Notes: generated by a model not told the origin, from the letters alone. A DNA stretch of 64,000 nucleotides from Aquilaria yunnanensis (GCA_039654915.1 CM077599.1:27217501-27281500), one strand, 5' to 3'. Positions 21,501 to 34,060 are shown, counted from the stretch's first letter. Numbers and translations are program-made.

Positions 21501-24500
21501 GACATTCTGCTATCACCCATATCAACGGTAGCAAAGACCAATTGACCTTCTCTTCCAAGTTGGTGTAACCCAAATGCGAAATGTAACTGAAAATTGTGTG
21601 GCACTCAAACTCAAGGTCTAACAGTTGGCCGAGTCCAAGTTACTAGGCCCGATGTGATTGGTAATTAAAAGTGAAGATTTTGAGCTGGAATTACATTAAT
21701 TTTGGAAGGGCTCCAAGTCAGATCTGACCTAACAGTCCGCACACACTTTTGAATGACAGGGAATCCTTTGAATAAACTTGTATCTTTGAAAGCTTGCAAA
21801 AGTAATTTAATAGTAAAAATCTCCTAGATTTAGTCCAGAATCTAGGATGTAGTCTTTGTTAAATGGACACCTGCTATTCTTTTTCTGGTACAACAAAAAG
21901 ATGTGATGCGTGCATTCTACTACTTTCCATTTTTACACTCTTTGCCATTATACTATCCATTATTGCCATCACACTTTACTTTTCGACAACCGGTAATTCT
22001 TTTTGTTCTCTAACAAAAAGATGTTGCGTGTACATTCTACAACTTTTTAATCCCATTATTACTTATGCACATTCTACCAATTTTTACCAAAAATTCAATT
22101 ATTACACCTACACATTCCACCACTTCTTACCAAAAATTTCATTTTTTACATCCATCTCTCACTCCTTTCCATTATACTATCCATTATTGCTATCATACTT
22201 TGCTTTCTAAATGATATTACTCGTGGGTGAAAATAAAAAGTTAAGGGAGATTTAATAGTGGCGATCTTGAAAGTGTTGTCAAATCTAGTAAGAAGGATTT
22301 CATATGTTGCACCCCAACTCTCAAAAAAGAATTCATAGTGGTTATCAACATCCTTGCAAGAAGTCTGGGGTTAGCTTCCAAACAAGGTAGCTCTTATATT
22401 AAATGACTTCAGTGGCCTCCCAATTCTCACAAATGCTCAATACAAAAAAAAATGATTCTCAGTTTTCCGCAACACAAATTCCAACAAAGGAAAGAAGTTC
22501 ATCCCTTCCATCAAAAGCCATTAAAGGGAAAATCCAAAACAAAAAAAAAAAAAGAGACTGAGAGCAAACACAAGCAACTAAGGCCACTTGAATCATTTCA
22601 CTTCAAGAGGGCTATGATCTCAGTTCTTTGCAACATAAACTCCGAAAAGAGAAATTCATCCTTTCCATCAAAAGACAACTAGGGAAAATTCAAAACCAAA
22701 AAGGACTGAGAACAAGCACGAGCAAGCAAGGCCACTTGAGTCATCTCATTTCAAGAGAGTTATCAAGTATGTCATCACCATAGTTCACAGAAAAAAAAAG
22801 GGAAACAAAAAAAAAAACAAAACAAAAAAAAAAAACTCAAACTAGAGCAAAAGAAAAAAAAGAAAACAAGTGAGCTATGAATTCTAGACTGAAAACCTGC
22901 AAAGGCGGTTTAGAACACAAAAGCAACCCTCAAACCAAGCATGCATAAAGATCACAATAGTTGGGGGGCAACAGATGAGGTCTAACTTTCTGGAAAGAGT
23001 GGCAAATTGAGGTCATCACTATTGAGTTTTTCACCATAATCAAATTTGCTCACGAGTAGTATTAAAAGACCCTTCTCCCACACCACTTAAACTTAACTTT
23101 CCTCAGACTGAACATCCTCATTCAGTTAAAAGACTATCATTGTGAATCATGCTTCTACCTTATTTAATACTGCTCATGAGTAGTATTAAAAGACCCTTCT
23201 CCCACACCACTTAAACTTAACTTTCCTCAGACTGAACATCCTCATTCAGTTAAAAGACTATCATTGTGAATCATGCTTCTACCTTATTTAATACTGCTCA
23301 CGAGTAGTATTAAAAGACCCTTCTTTCAAACCACTTAAACTTAACTTTCCTCAGACTTATCATCCCCATTCAGCTAAAAGACTATCATTGTGAAACATAT
23401 TTCTACCTTATTTAATACTGCTCACGAGTAGTATTAAAAGACCATTCTTTCACACCACTCAAACTTAACGTTTCTCGGACCTAACACTTACCTCTTGATA
23501 TCATCGTCATTCAGTTAAAAAGCTATTATTATGAATCATGTTTCTACCTTATTGCCTTACACAGTTTATGTCTTCGAGTTGGAAAGGGAAAAATGGCAGG
23601 ATATTGTAATTAAAAACAAAGACCGTAAATTACTTTGTCAAGCTTTGCAAATTGATGAAAGTTTTTCTTTAAGGCCAAACCATTATTCATTAATGTATGT
23701 AGACTTAAAAGTGAGGAGATAGCTTGAGTCTTTCTTTAATAAGATGTGGTTCTTGTAAGAGAAATTTACGATCAAGTGCCATCACAAAGGTCTAGAAATG
23801 CTCGACCTTCTGTTAAATCAAAGGCGAGATGATACCTTTTATCCACATAAATACCATATTCAGGGGGGCAAAGTAGTCTCTACGAAGCGTAAGAATAGTA
23901 CTGCCAAGAAAGAAACTCAACAGACAAGGGGGCAAGTCTTATAAATCAAAACTTGAGCTCAAGGAAGAGCAATCATTCAGATTATAACATGGGGATAAGT
24001 AAGTGTCGGCACGGCCACAAGAAAATGGGCAAAGCAGACATTGAAAGTAAAGCATTTGATGGTATCAAATCCATGACAATGGATGAGTACCCGAAAGAGA
24101 TATAAATTATGAGGCGGGCCAACTTTAAAGAAATTGAGGCAAAAAATTCAAGAACAAGTCAAAGAAAGGGGATTTTGAAAAGAGTTGGGCTTTTGAGACA
24201 GTGAACAAAAGCTGGAAAGCATAAAGAGATTCAATAATAGTCCAAGAAGGCCATCACAAAGAGGATCCAGTAAAACAAAGACATAAAGAACTAGATCCAT
24301 ACAAAAAAAAAAAAAAAGCCATTAGTTACACATGCTCTGCATTCATGCATTTCATATCATGCATACATAGCCTTTACATAACAAGGACCAAACGGGAATC
24401 ACATTCACAGCACAGTTACAGCAGTATAAGCTGAGATCTCAATGTCATCAGCTCTTACCAATCTATCACTGGATACACAGCTAATATGCGGGACCAACCC

Positions 24501-24552
24501 GCATCAGGAATTCAAGGATAAAGTAGACAATATTGTCAAAAGCTTGGCTACC
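21501..24552 (+). other. Internal spacer of RT-B up to the RT-C insertion
   Basis: Homologous to 4571-7950. It includes four copies of a 124-bp repeat (about 23048-23530, each with CGAGTAGTATTAAAAGACC), present about twice in RT-C and once in RT-A, and poly-A runs. The unrecognised 63-codon frame is at 23531-23722. The target-site copy CTACC of the RT-C insertion is at 24548-24552. No pol motif was seen. Confidence 0.65.
23531..23722 (+). CDS. Unrecognised 63-codon ORF in the spacer (RT-B)
   Basis: Counterpart of 5897-6088 and 39140-39331, with a few substitutions and no stop. It begins in the last unit of the 124-bp repeat. Not recognised, and probably not a gene. Confidence 0.2.
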   Translation: MNHVSTLLPYTVYVFELEREKWQDIVIKNKDRKLLCQALQIDESFSLRPNHYSLMYVDLKVRR

Positions 24553-27500
24553 TGTGGCAACGTGCGGGTCTTTTTCGGGAGTCGCCACCAATCGGTTTTC
24601 GCTCAGGTCGATTGGATACCTTAAAATATGGTCTGCGAGAGTTCGGGGATCGGGAGTACGGTTACGCTAAAACAATATTGTTATAGCGCCCAAAATTGGC
24701 ACCTTAGTTGATTTTAATTTTGTTTTACTTTGCTTAAAAAAAATTTTCAGTTAATTTAGATATTTTAACTGAATTAGTCGAAAATGTTGATTTTGGTAAT
24801 TAATTCGGGTAAAATTTTATACTTCCGAACCATGGACTTTGCCGAGTCATTTGGACACGGAAGATTTTGATTCCGAACCATGAACTCTGCCGAGTCATTT
24901 GGACACGGAATTTGGTGAAATTTTAAATAATTTTATCCATTTTGTAAAAATATGGATTTTTATCTTTTTATTTAATTTACATAGTTTTTTTTTTTTAAAA
25001 AAGGTTGATATTTCCAAACCGTAGATCCTGCCGGATCATCCGGATATGGAAATTAATTTAAATTTAACTACTTAATTATTATTTTATGGAATTAATTATT
25101 GGTTTAACTTATAAGTCTTTTTTATTAAATTTGTTAATGAAAAAAAAAAATCTTTCTTTTTTTATATCTTATTATTCTTTTCTTTCTTTTCTTTTCTTTT
25201 CTTTATCTTTTTGATTTTTATCTTTCTCTTATCTTTCTTTTCTTTTTCTTATCTGATTTTTCTTGTTTAATGAAGGATATTTATTATTTAAAGAATTACT
25301 CAATTTATAAAAGAATTAAAAAAAAAATAATTAATTTTTTATTTAATAAGAAGTTAATTTAAAGGAATCAAAGAGTTTAAAAATAAAAATCTTTGATCAT
25401 GGTACGGGGCGTTGTTACTCAGCCAGACCCTCTTCACCAGGTGAAGCAGCTCAAAAGCGGGCACGAGACAGTTTCCAACCAATATACCATGAACTAAAAA
25501 TTTTTTTTTTTTTTTTTGACTTAACAACATGGTTCAGATTTATTTTACATATATATTTTTTTTTATGGCTAATTTCTTTAAATGAAATGAGTTTAACCAT
25601 TAAATAACAATAAATAAAGTGGAGGTTTTCTTCTTTTTTTTTTTTATTTTTGTTATTTTTGAAATCATTTGACTAAGATTTTTATAAAGGAAACAAAAAG
25701 TTATATCTTTTCATTATTTTAAAAGAAATAAGTAAAATATTACTGAATAAAATATTATCCTAAAATTTTTATTCTTTTTATTCTTTTCATTAATAAAGAA
25801 AGCTAAAAAGTTATATTTTATTAAATAATTAATATATTAGTCCAAAGTTTTTATTTTTAATAAAGAAAAATTTATTTGTATACTTTATTTAAAAATATTT
25901 CCAAGCCATGGATCCTGGCGGATCATTTGGACATGGAATTTAATTTTTAAAAATTTTTAATTTTTAATTATTAATTATTAATTTTAATTATAATTTTATT
26001 GGATTTTTCTTGAATTTTTAAATTTTAATATCATTACTTTAAAGATATGTTGAAAAGGAATTGATTTGTATATTTAGAATTATTTAATTATGTTTGTTTA
26101 TTAATTTTAATAAAAGGGATAAAAAGTTAATTAATTTTTCTTATTGCTCCTTCAAGAAATAATAAAAGATAATTAGCTTTTTTTTTTTTAAAACATTTAT
26201 GCTAGTCTTAAAGAATAAAATTAATCATTCACATAAAAGGATTTTCTTTTAATTAGTTGTTATTTACTTATGTTTATTCAATTATTTTAGTAAAGGAATA
26301 AAAGATTAAATTTTTGTTGTTGTTCTCTTTTTTTTTTAAGAAATATGTGTTTTAGAAATAACAAAAGATAATTGGCTTTTAAAAATGATTTTTAATTAAC
26401 CTTAATAAATTATTCACATAAAATTCTTTCTTTCTTTTTTTTTTTATAATAACTAAATTTAAACAACTAAAAGAGACAATTAATAATAAAGTGGGGCTTT
26501 TTTGGCCATCCACAATAATTATAATAATAAAATAAAAAAAATTAGTTGTTAACAACAATGATAAAAATTGTCAAAAGTTAGTAAAGTTAATGGTTAAAAT
26601 TAATAATAACAATAATAAAAGTTAATGATGTTAATTGATTTAATCGTTAACAATAATAACAACAATAAAAATAAAAGTTAGTAACAATTATAACAATAAT
26701 AAAAGATTAGTAAGTTAGTGACAATAATAATAATAAAGTTAGTAAGTTAGTAACAATAATAAAAAAGTAATAAAGTTAGTAAATTAGTAACAATAATAAT
26801 AATAAAGTTAGTAGTTAGCACAGTTAATTGTTAGTATAGCACAAATTAAATGGTTAGTGATAACAATAATAATGAAAGTTAGTAGTTAGCACAATTAATT
26901 GTTAGTATAGCACAAATTAAATGGTTAGTGATAACAATAATAATGAAAGTTAGTGGTTAGCACAATTAATTGTTAGTATAGCACAAATTAAATGGTTAGT
27001 GATAACAATAATAATGAAAGTTAGTGGTTAGCACAATTAATTGTTAGTATAGCACAAATTAAATGGTTAGTGATAACAATAATAATGAAAGTTAGTGGTT
27101 AGCACAATTAATTGTTAGTATAGCACAAATTAAATGGTTAGTGATAACAATAATAATGAAAGTTAGTGGTTAGCACAATTAATTATTAGTATAGCAAAAA
27201 TTAAATGGTTAGTGATGTTAGTTGAGTTAGTAATTAGTTTATGCAAAAATTAAATAGTTAGTAATCTGAATAGAATAATAATAATAATAACAATAATAAT
27301 AATAATAATAATAAATATAAAGATTATTGTTAGTTCTGTAGAAATAAGAAAGGTTAGTGACTTGTATAAATAAAAAAATGGAGAATAAGAGAAGAATTGT
27401 ACCGAGATTCTGAATCGACTTTTAGTCGAGTTGAGGATTCACGAACGAATTTCATTATTAAATTTTTATTTTATTATTATTTTTTAAAAATAATTTCAAT

Positions 27501-29825
27501 TAATATCCAAGCCATAGATTCTAACCGAATCATCTGGTCATGGAATTTAATTTAAATTTAATTTATTATTAGCTATTTAATTAATTATTAAATGGCAGAG
27601 GTAGACTGAATATTTCCTAGGTGTGATTTTTATTATGTCAAACTAATTTTAGATTAATAAAAAAAATTTTATCTAATCTAATCATATAATTATGCTTAAC
27701 ATTAATTCCTCAGTTAATTTACACATTTAATTATTTGAGCAAACGAAAAGACAATAAAAGGAAATCAATGCGCGAATAGTAAATCAAAACAAACTCAAAG
27801 TTCAGATGAATAAATCAAATAAATCCAAAGATAAATTATTTATTAAAATTACCTATTTAACTTAATCATATAATTAAGCTTAATGTCAATTCCTAAGTTA
27901 ATTTATGCTTTTAATTAGCTGAACAAACAAAAGTATAATAGAAAATAAGTGAATTAATGACTTAATTGCAAAAATTAAAACTAAGTTAAAGTATCAATTA
28001 GACAAATCCAATAAATTCATGAGAAAAAATTAAAATTATGTCAAAATTATGGGCTTTCATAACAGATCCGGACTACGAGTCGGCTCGCCATCGGGATTTC
28101 ATTATTAAATTTTAATTTAAATAATTTCAGTTAATATCCAAGCCATGGATTCTAACCGAATCATCTGGACATGGATTTTATGATCCGTCTTAAGACGGAT
28201 TTCTAATTTAATTTTATTTTATTTTTTAATAATTTTAGCGAATATCCAAGCCATGGATTCTAACCGAATCATTTGGACATGGATATGATCCGTCTTAAGA
28301 TTTCGTTATTTAATTTAATTTAATTTTAGCTAATATCCAAGCCATGGATTCTAACCGAATCATTTGGACATGGATTTTGATAATCGATCTTAGGTCAGTT
28401 TTTTTTTCAATAATTTATATGTTACTTAACCAATAATTTGATTCACATTTAAATACAGGATAAGAATGAAAATTAAACTATTCTAAAATCCAATAAATAT
28501 ACATGAATATACATATCAAATCAAAGTCGCATGTTGTTCTCTTTAATGATCAAAATTAATGTAAGATAAAATCAACTAATAATAGAAGAAACAAAGAAAA
28601 ATAAAAAAAAACAAACAAAAAGCTTGCTGTCAGTGATGAATCTGTAAGGAAAATAAAATTCATAACTTAAATGGATAAAATAAAAAGAATTAAGGGCTAA
28701 GTAATAATTTTACCCAAAATTTTTAAAAATTTTGACTTGGTCAAATCTTTTTCTTCGTTTCTGTTTCTTGTTTCAGCAACAGGGAGGCGTGAGCAGCTGC
28801 GGCACGGCGGTGGAGGAGGCGACGGCTGGGAGACGTGGCAGAGGAGGAAGCGCAGCAGGAGGAGGCGACGGCGGGGCGTCCGGCGGCGAGGGGAGTGCGA
28901 CGCGAGGGAAGAACAGCAGCGCGACGGCTGGGGGCGGTGCTGGAGCACGGCGGCAGGGTCAAGGCGCGGCGGAGGCGAGGCAGTGGCGCGACGCGGAAGG
29001 AAAAAGAAGGAGAGGTGACTGGCGGTGGGCTCCGAACGGAAGAAAACAGGAGAGGTGGCTGGTAGCGATGGAGGGAGATCCAGCAGAGGCGACTTAAGCC
29101 GTCGGACAAGGAGGCGATGGCGTAACGGGCGCGACAGCAGGGGCAGGAGGGAGAGCTGGCGGACGCGACAGCAGTGGCAGGAGGGAGAGCTGGTGGACGC
29201 GACAGCAGGGGCAGGAGGGAGAGCAGCTGGGTTTGTTCGAGAGAGAGTGAGAGAACTCGGCCGAGAGGGAGAAGGAGAGCAGATGAGAGAGGGAGAACGT
29301 GAGAGAAGGAGAGAGAAACCGAGAAGGAGAAGGAGAGCAGATGAGAGAGGGAGAGCGTGAGAGAAGGAGAGAGAAACTGAGAGGGAAAAGGAGAGCCCCT
29401 CGGAGAGGGAGAGCGTGAGGGAGAAGATGAAGAAGAAGAACGTGAAGGAGAGAAGATCAGAGAGTGATCCTGAAGGAGAGAAGATAAGATTAGAGATAAA
29501 TGGGGGAAGCCTCTGTCGGCCACCCTCCCCATTTATTATTATTATTTTTGTTTTTTTCTTCTTTTTCTTTTTAATTAATTAATTGATTAATAATTTTTAA
29601 TTTTAATTAATTTAGATTTAATTTATTATTATTTTTTTCTTCTTCTTCCCCCCCCTTTTTTTTTCTTTAACATACAAACTAAAAAAGAATGCCCCTAAAA
29701 TAATATTGCCATTATTACTATTATTATTTTTTTAATTAAGTAATTCAATAAAAAAATTTTTTAAGTTTTAATTTTTAATTTAATTAATTTTTTATTTTTA
29801 AGCCGGACGAAATTGGGTGTCAACA
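24553..29825 (-). repeat. 3' LTR of RT-C (5,273 bp)
   Basis: On the minus strand it runs TGTTGACACCC...CGTTGCCACA. It is nearly twice the length of the RT-A and RT-B LTRs. It contains eight copies of the 40-bp palindromic motif (24823, 24871, 25011, 25899, 27504, 28136, 28244, 28334), a perfect palindrome ATCCGTCTTAAGACGGAT (28182-28199) and a block of six or more 67-bp AT-rich repeats (26800-27200). A 100-bp non-AT-rich island lies at 25395-25495 and a GC-rich purine block at 28780-29450. Reading frames in that block, on either strand, are low-complexity Arg/Gly/Ser/Pro text. Confidence 0.93.
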
Positions 29826-29838
29826 GCTGCCCCCCTTT
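29826..29838 (-). promoter_or_regulatory. Polypurine tract of RT-C
   Basis: On the minus strand AAAGGGGGG is followed by CAGC and then the LTR start TGTTGACACC. It is the expected primer site for plus-strand DNA synthesis. It is flanked by the inverted repeat TTTGCATGC...GTATGCAAA at 29836-29868. Confidence 0.75.
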
Positions 29839-29929
29839 GCATGCTTCATGGGACATGATGTATGCAAAGTTAGTTACCAAATTTCGTCCAGCTTAGCTAG
29901 GCATTGAAAACCTTCTCGCCGCCTAAACT
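29839..29929 (-). other. Hairpin-rich segment next to the polypurine tract of RT-C
   Basis: An inverted repeat TTTGCATGCTTCATG / CATGATGTATGCAAA abuts the polypurine tract. A further segment at 29875-29889 (CCAAATTTCGTCC) is complementary to the first bases of the LTR. The same arrangement occurs in RT-B at 55623-55707. Confidence 0.6.
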
Positions 29930-32900
29930 CTGAGGTTTAAGGAAAGATCCTCAGAACCTCTAACGATAGGAAAGGTTCTATCGTTGTAAGATGGACTGAA
30001 TGATTGATTGTTTGTTTGAGGTTAAGGAAAGGTCCTTAGAACCTCTAACGATAGGAAAGGCTCTATCGTTGTAAGATGGACTGAATGATTGATTGTTTGT
30101 TTGAGGTTTAAGGAAAGGTCCTTAGAACCTCTAACGATAGGAAAAGTTCTATCGTTGTAAGATGGACTGAATGATTGATTGTTTGTTTGACGTTTAAGGA
30201 AAGGTCCTTAGAACCTCTAACGATAGGAAAGGTTCTATCGTTGTAAGATGGACTGAATGATTGATTGTTTGTTTGAGGTTTAAGGAAAGGTCCTTAGAAC
30301 CTCTAACGATAGGAAAGGTTCTATCGTTGTAAGATGGACTGAATGAATGATTGTTTGTTTGAGGTTTAAGGAAAGGTCCTTAGAACCTCTAACGATAGGA
30401 AAGGTTCTATTGTTGTAAGATGGACTGAATGATTGATTGTTTGTTTGAGGTTTAAGGAAAGGTCCTTAGAACCTCTAACGATAGGAAAAGTTCTATCGTT
30501 GTAAGATGGACTGAATGATTGATTGTTTGTTTGAGGTTTAAGGAAAGGTCCTTAGAACCTCTAACGATAGGAAAGGTTCTATCGTTGTAAGATGGACTGA
30601 ATAATTGATTGTTTGTTTGAGGTTAAGGAAAGGTCCTTAGAACCTCTAACGATAGGAAAGGTTCTATCGTTGTAAGATGGACTGAATGATTGATTGTTTG
30701 TTTGAGGTTTAAGGAAAGGTCCTTAGAACCTCTAACGATAGGAAAGGTTCTATCGTTGTAAGATGGACTGAATAATTGATTGTTTGTTTGAGGTTAAGGA
30801 AAGGTCCTTAGAACCTCTAACGATAGGAAAAGTTCTATCGTTGTAAGATGGACTGAATGATTGATTGTTTGTTTGAGGTTAAGGAAAGGTCCTTAGAACC
30901 TCTAACGATAGGAAAGGTTCTATCGTTGTAAGATGGACTGAATGATTGATTGTTTGTTTGAGGTTTAAGGAAAAGTCCTTAGAACCTCTAACGATAGGAA
31001 AGGTTCTATCGTTGTAAGATGGACTGAATGATTGATTGTTTGTTTGAGGCTAAGGAAAGGTCCTTAGAACCTCTAACGATAGGAAAGGTTCTATCGTTGT
31101 AAGATGGACTGAATAATTGATTGTTTGTTTGAGGCTAAGGAAAGGTCCTTAGAACCTCTAACGATAGGAAAGGTTCTATCGTTGTAAGATGGACTGAATG
31201 ATTGATTGTTTGTTTGAGGTTTAAGGAAAGGTCCTTAGAACCTCTAACGATAGGAAAGGTTCTATCGTTGTAAGATGGACTGAATGATTGATTGTTTGTT
31301 TGAGGTTTAAGGAAAGGTCCTTAGAACCTCTAACGATAGGAAAGGTTCTATCGTTGTAAGATGGACTGAATGATTGATTGTTTGTTTGAGGTTTAAGGAA
31401 AGGTCCTTAGAACCTCTAACGATAGGAAAGGTTCTATCGTTGTAAGATGGACTGAATAATTGATTGTTTGTTTGAGGTTAAGGAAAGGTCCTTAGAACCT
31501 CTAACGATAGGAAATGTTCTATCGTTGTAAGATGGACTGAATGATTGATTGTTTGTTTGAGGTTTAAGGAACGGTCCTTAGAACCTCTAACGATAGGAAA
31601 TGTTCTATCGTTGTAAGATGGACTGAATGATTGATTGTTTGTTTGAGGTTTAAGGAAAAGTCCTTAGAACCTCTAACGATAGGAAAGGTTCTATCGTTGT
31701 AAGATGGACTGAATGATTGATTGTTTGTTTGAGGCTAAGGAAAGGTCCTTAGAACCTCTAACGATAGGAAAGGTTCTATCGTTGTAAGATGGACTGAATA
31801 ATTGATTGTTTGTTTGAGGCTAAGGAAAGGTCCTTAGAACCTCTAACGATAGGAAAGGTTCTATCGTTGTAAGATGGACTGAATGATTGATTGTTTGTTT
31901 GAGGTTTAAGGAAAGGTCCTTGGAACCTCTAACGATAGGAAAGGTTCTATCGTTGTAAGATGGACTGAATGATTGATTGTTTGTTTGAGGTTTAAGGAAA
32001 GGTCCTTAGAACCTCTAACGATAGGAAATGTTCTATCGTTGTAAGATGGACATCAATGATTGATTATTTGAGGTTAAGGAACTCTCCTTAGAACCTCGAC
32101 AATAGGAACTCTCCTATCGTTGCAAGTTTGAGGTTAAGGGCCCTACCTTAGAACCTCGACGATAGGAACCCTTCTATCGTTGAAAGTTTGAAGTTAAGGG
32201 CCCTACCTTAGAATCTCTGCGATAAGAACTCTCTTATCGTTTAAGAAAAATTGATGATTGATTGTTTGAGGTTTAAGGAACTCTCCTTAGAACCTTGACG
32301 ATAGGAACTCTCCTATCGTTGCAAGTTTGAGGTTAAGGGCCCTACCTTAGAACCTCGACGATAGGAACTCTCCTATCGTTTGATGGAAAATTGTTTGAAT
32401 GAGGTTAAGGGTCCTACCTTAGAACCTCGACGATAGGAACTCTTCTATCGTTTGAAGTAAAATTGATTGTTTTGAGGTTAAGGGTCCTACCTTAGAACCT
32501 CGACGATAGGAACTCTCCTATCGCTTGAAGTAAAATTGATTGTTTTGAGGTTAAGGGTCCTACCTTAGAACCTCGATGATAGGAACTCTCCTATCGTTTG
32601 AAGGAAAATTGATGATTTTGAGGTTAAGGGCCCTACCTTAGAACCTCGACGATAGGAACTCTCCTATCGTTTGAAGTAAAATTGATTGTTTTGAGGTTAA
32701 GGGTCCTAACTTAGAACCTCGACGATAGGAACTCTCCTATCGCTTGAAGTAAAATTGATTGTTTTGAGGTTAAGGGTCCTACCTTAGAACCTCGATGATA
32801 GGAACTCTCCTATCGTTTGAAGGAAAATTGATGATTTTGAGGTTAAGGGCCCTACCTTAGAACCTCGACGATAGGAACTCTCCTATCGTTTGAAGTAAAA

Positions 32901-34060
32901 TTGATTGTTTTGAGGTTAAGGGTCCTACCTTAGAACCTCGACGATAGGAACTCTCCTATCATTTGAAGGAAAATTGATGATTTTGAGGTTAAGGGTCCTA
33001 CCTTAGAACCTCGACGATAGGAACTCTCCTATCGTTTGAAGTAAAATTGATTGTTTTGAGGTTAAGGGTCCTACCTTAGAACCTCGACGATAGGAACTCT
33101 CCTATCGTTTGAAGGAAAATTGATGATTTTGAGGTTAAGGGTCCTACCTTAGAACCTCGACGATAGGAACTCTCTTATCGTTTAAGAAAAATTGATGATT
33201 GATTGTTTGAGGTTTAAGGAACTCTCCTTAGAACCTTGACGATAGGAACTCTCCTATCGTTGCAAGTTTGAGGTTAAGGGCCCTACCTTAGAACCTCGAC
33301 GATAGGAACTCTCCTATCGTTTGAAGGAAAATTGTTTGAATGAGGTTAAGGGTCCTACCTTAGAACCTCGATGATAGGAACTCTTCTATCGTTTGAAGTA
33401 AAATTGATTGTTTTGAGGTTAAGGGTCCTACCTTAGAACCTCGACGATAGGAACTCTCCTATCGCTTGAAGTAAAATTGATTGTTTTGAGGTTAAGGGTC
33501 CTACCTTAGAACCTCGATGATAGGAACTCTCCTATCGTTTGAAGGAAAATTGATGATTTTGAGGTTAAGGGCCCTACCTTAGAACCTCGACGATAGGAAC
33601 TCTCCTATCGTTTGAAGTAAAATTGATTGTTTTGAGGTTAAGGGTCCTACCTTAGAACCTCGACGATAGGAACTCTCCTATCATTTGAAGGAAAATTGAT
33701 GATTTTGAGGTTAAGGGTCCTACCTTAGAACCTCGACGATAGGAACTCTCCTATCGTTTGAAGTAAAATTGATTGTTTTGAGGTTAAGGGTCCTACCTTA
33801 GAACCTCGACGATAGGAACTCTCCTATCGTTTGAAGGAAAATTGATGATTTTGAGGTTAAGGGCCCTACCTTAGAACCTCGACGATAGGAACTCTCCTAT
33901 CGTTTGAAGGAAAATTGTTTGAATGAGGTTAAGGGTCCTACCTTAGAACCTCGACGATAGGAACTCTCCTATCGTTTGAAGGAAAATTGATTGTTTTGAC
34001 AATAGGAACTTTCCTATCATTTGAAAATTTGATTGAATGAGGTTAAGGAACTCTCCTTGA
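29930..34060 (-). repeat. 3' hairpin tandem array of RT-C (4.1 kb, two unit types)
   Basis: From 29930 to about 32060 there are roughly two dozen units of about 86 bp. Each holds two stem-loops: GAGGTTTAAGGA...TCCTTAGAACCTC and AACGATAGG...CTATCGTT. From 32061 to 34060 there are over two dozen shorter units of about 70-74 bp with the same two stems in altered sequence (GAGGTTAAGG, CGATAGGA...TCCTATCG). A larger duplication of 941 bp is visible inside the second part: GTTTAAGAAAAATTGATGA at 32239 recurs at 33180. The array lies between LOG and the 3' LTR. Confidence 0.92.

Noticed and set aside
28741..29532. Arg/Gly/Ser/Pro-rich frames in the GC-rich LTR block, up to 263 codons (also 46600-47391, 28732-29097, 18430-18830, 13388-13690)
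   Set aside because: They overlap on both strands, follow base composition and lie in LTR leader sequence; present in both LTRs only because LTRs are copies.
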